DNA of 14,390 nt, from positions 1 to 14,390 of the forward strand of contig CAMLNB010000079.1 in NCBI GenBank assembly GCA_946481205.1, given 5' to 3'. Under the pieces are notes generated by a model, which did not search any database, had not been told where the DNA came from, and saw nothing but the letters and a program-made list of their open reading frames with translations. Of this stretch, positions 13,908 to 14,390 are shown piece after piece; the first letter of the stretch is position 1, and each line of letters starts with the position of its first letter. The translations under genes and the position numbers were made by a program. This DNA is from an uncultured Kangiella sp. Lineage in GTDB: Bacteria > Pseudomonadota > Gammaproteobacteria > Enterobacterales > DSM-103792.

Positions 13908-14004
13908 AAAGCCTCAGCACTAACCACTGCCAACTACCACCCCAGCGACAACACTTACTAGATCTACGTTCCGGCGCCTTCAACTCCAGCAGACAGAAAC
14001 AAAA

Positions 14005-14390
14005 TCAATCCGTCTCAATCAACTGCCGCTCCGCCATCAACTCAATCAACAACCGATCCAAAACCTGTTCAATCCGATCACGCCCCGCACCATAGTCCTG
14101 ACTCAGCGCCGGCACATCATCAACCCGCATCGTAATCGCAAGCGCCTCCGGCACATCGACACCAAAGCTGACGATGCGATCGGCAGCGGCAATATCTGTC
14201 GCGGTCAGCGCGGTCGGGCGAAACTGCGCCACATCAAAACCTTCCTTCGCCAACGCCGACACCAGCGCTGGTGTAACCGCCGGTGCCGGCGTCACACCGC
14301 GCGCCAGCACGTGCACGTTCAAACCACTGGCCTGCGCTTTGCGTTCAAAATGGCGCGCCGCGACCAGGCTCTTGCCGTAACCGTGCTGAC
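14005..14390 (-). CDS. Low-molecular-weight protein phosphatase / arsenate reductase-like protein, 5' end cut by window
   Basis: Partial: 127 complete codons plus two bases, running off the right edge. The first visible residues are QHGYGKSLVAARHFERKAQASGL, followed by NVHVLARGVTPAPAVTPALVSALAKEGFD (helix-strand pattern with the RG turn) and IAAADRIVSFGVD. This fits the LMW-PTP/ArsC fold, whose P-loop in this branch reads C-x-H-G-x-x-K-S. The missing codon ends in GT, consistent with TGT for the catalytic cysteine but not proof of it. Members either remove phosphate from tyrosine or reduce arsenate by a thiol route. I cannot separate these, because the second half of the active site (the usual DP loop) is not obvious; a D-V-P-A segment (VDDVPALSQDYG) may replace it. 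A TTG at 14322 can open a shorter frame but would drop the P-loop, so I reject it. No ars genes are visible next to it. Confidence 0.7.
   Translation of the reverse strand, partial: QHGYGKSLVAARHFERKAQASGLNVHVLARGVTPAPAVTPALVSALAKEGFDVAQFRPTALTATDIAAADRIVSFGVDVPEALAITMRVDDVPALSQDYGAGRDRIEQVLDRLLIELMAERQLIETD

Larger units (their letters stand above)
13127..14004. other. 878-bp gene-free region packed with palindromic repeats
   Basis: No open frame here looks like protein: those present run through hairpins, overlap each other on both strands and have Arg/Pro/Ala/Ser-rich, low-order translations. The stretch instead holds at least six strong palindromes, listed separately. The first part (13127-13257) is the upstream flank of the orphan gene, and no clear promoter could be assigned there. 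13412-13541 and 13908-14004 show no structure I can name. Confidence 0.7.

Noticed and set aside
13162..13983. Several 65-121 codon frames on both strands
   Set aside because: They read through hairpins and repeats, overlap each other and give Arg/Pro/Ala/Ser-rich strings, so I treat them as non-coding.
14005..14322. Complete 105-codon gene starting at TTG
   Set aside because: The frame continues upstream to the window edge with a P-loop-like segment, so the gene is a fragment of a longer one.

Overview
The window looks like a stretch of chromosome from a free-living, GC-rich gammaproteobacterium. RsmJ, ElbB, TusA, HemW and AsnC all read close to the Enterobacteria/Pseudomonas versions. The run DUF4426 - rdgB - hemW is familiar from Pseudomonas-like genomes, where met genes usually lie upstream. 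I cannot assign a genus. There is no phage, plasmid, transposase, CRISPR array, tRNA or rRNA.

Layout. 1-4.4 kb is housekeeping: a secreted DUF4426 protein (+) ends at a strong hairpin, facing the minus-strand pair elbB-rsmJ (ATGA overlap). Divergent from elbB runs a tight plus-strand operon rdgB-hemW-tusA: nucleotide-pool cleaning, heme chaperone and sulfur relay, with hemW and tusA overlapping as TGATG. 4.4-7.3 kb, minus strand, holds a membrane TPR-GGDEF diguanylate cyclase and, upstream of it, a MOSC-domain protein. 7.5-8.6 kb (+) holds a DUF1285 protein and a small VOC/glyoxalase-like protein. 8.6-10.1 kb (-) holds a TMEM175-type channel, a DUF2780 protein and a secreted NTF2-like protein.

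10.2-12.4 kb is the clearest regulatory unit: asnC (-) and asnB (+) diverge from a 142-bp region with candidate AsnC sites. This AsnB carries GEVSDE where the E. coli and human enzymes have GEGSDE. Its whole C-terminal half resembles, from memory, a subclass common in anaerobic Firmicutes rather than E. coli AsnB.

12.4-14.0 kb is the accessory-looking part. A perfect 15-bp hairpin follows asnB, then comes an AT-richer gene for an unrecognised secreted protein. After that, about 880 bp without genes is packed with palindromes: two inverted copies of one intergenic repeat, a 36-nt imperfect hairpin, an 80-bp MITE/REP-like element and two back-to-back hairpins. The window closes inside a minus-strand low-molecular-weight phosphatase/arsenate-reductase-like gene cut just at its P-loop.

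I found no convincing new multi-gene system. The best leads are the asnC/asnB control region, the AsnB subclass, the orphan secreted protein and the palindrome cluster.
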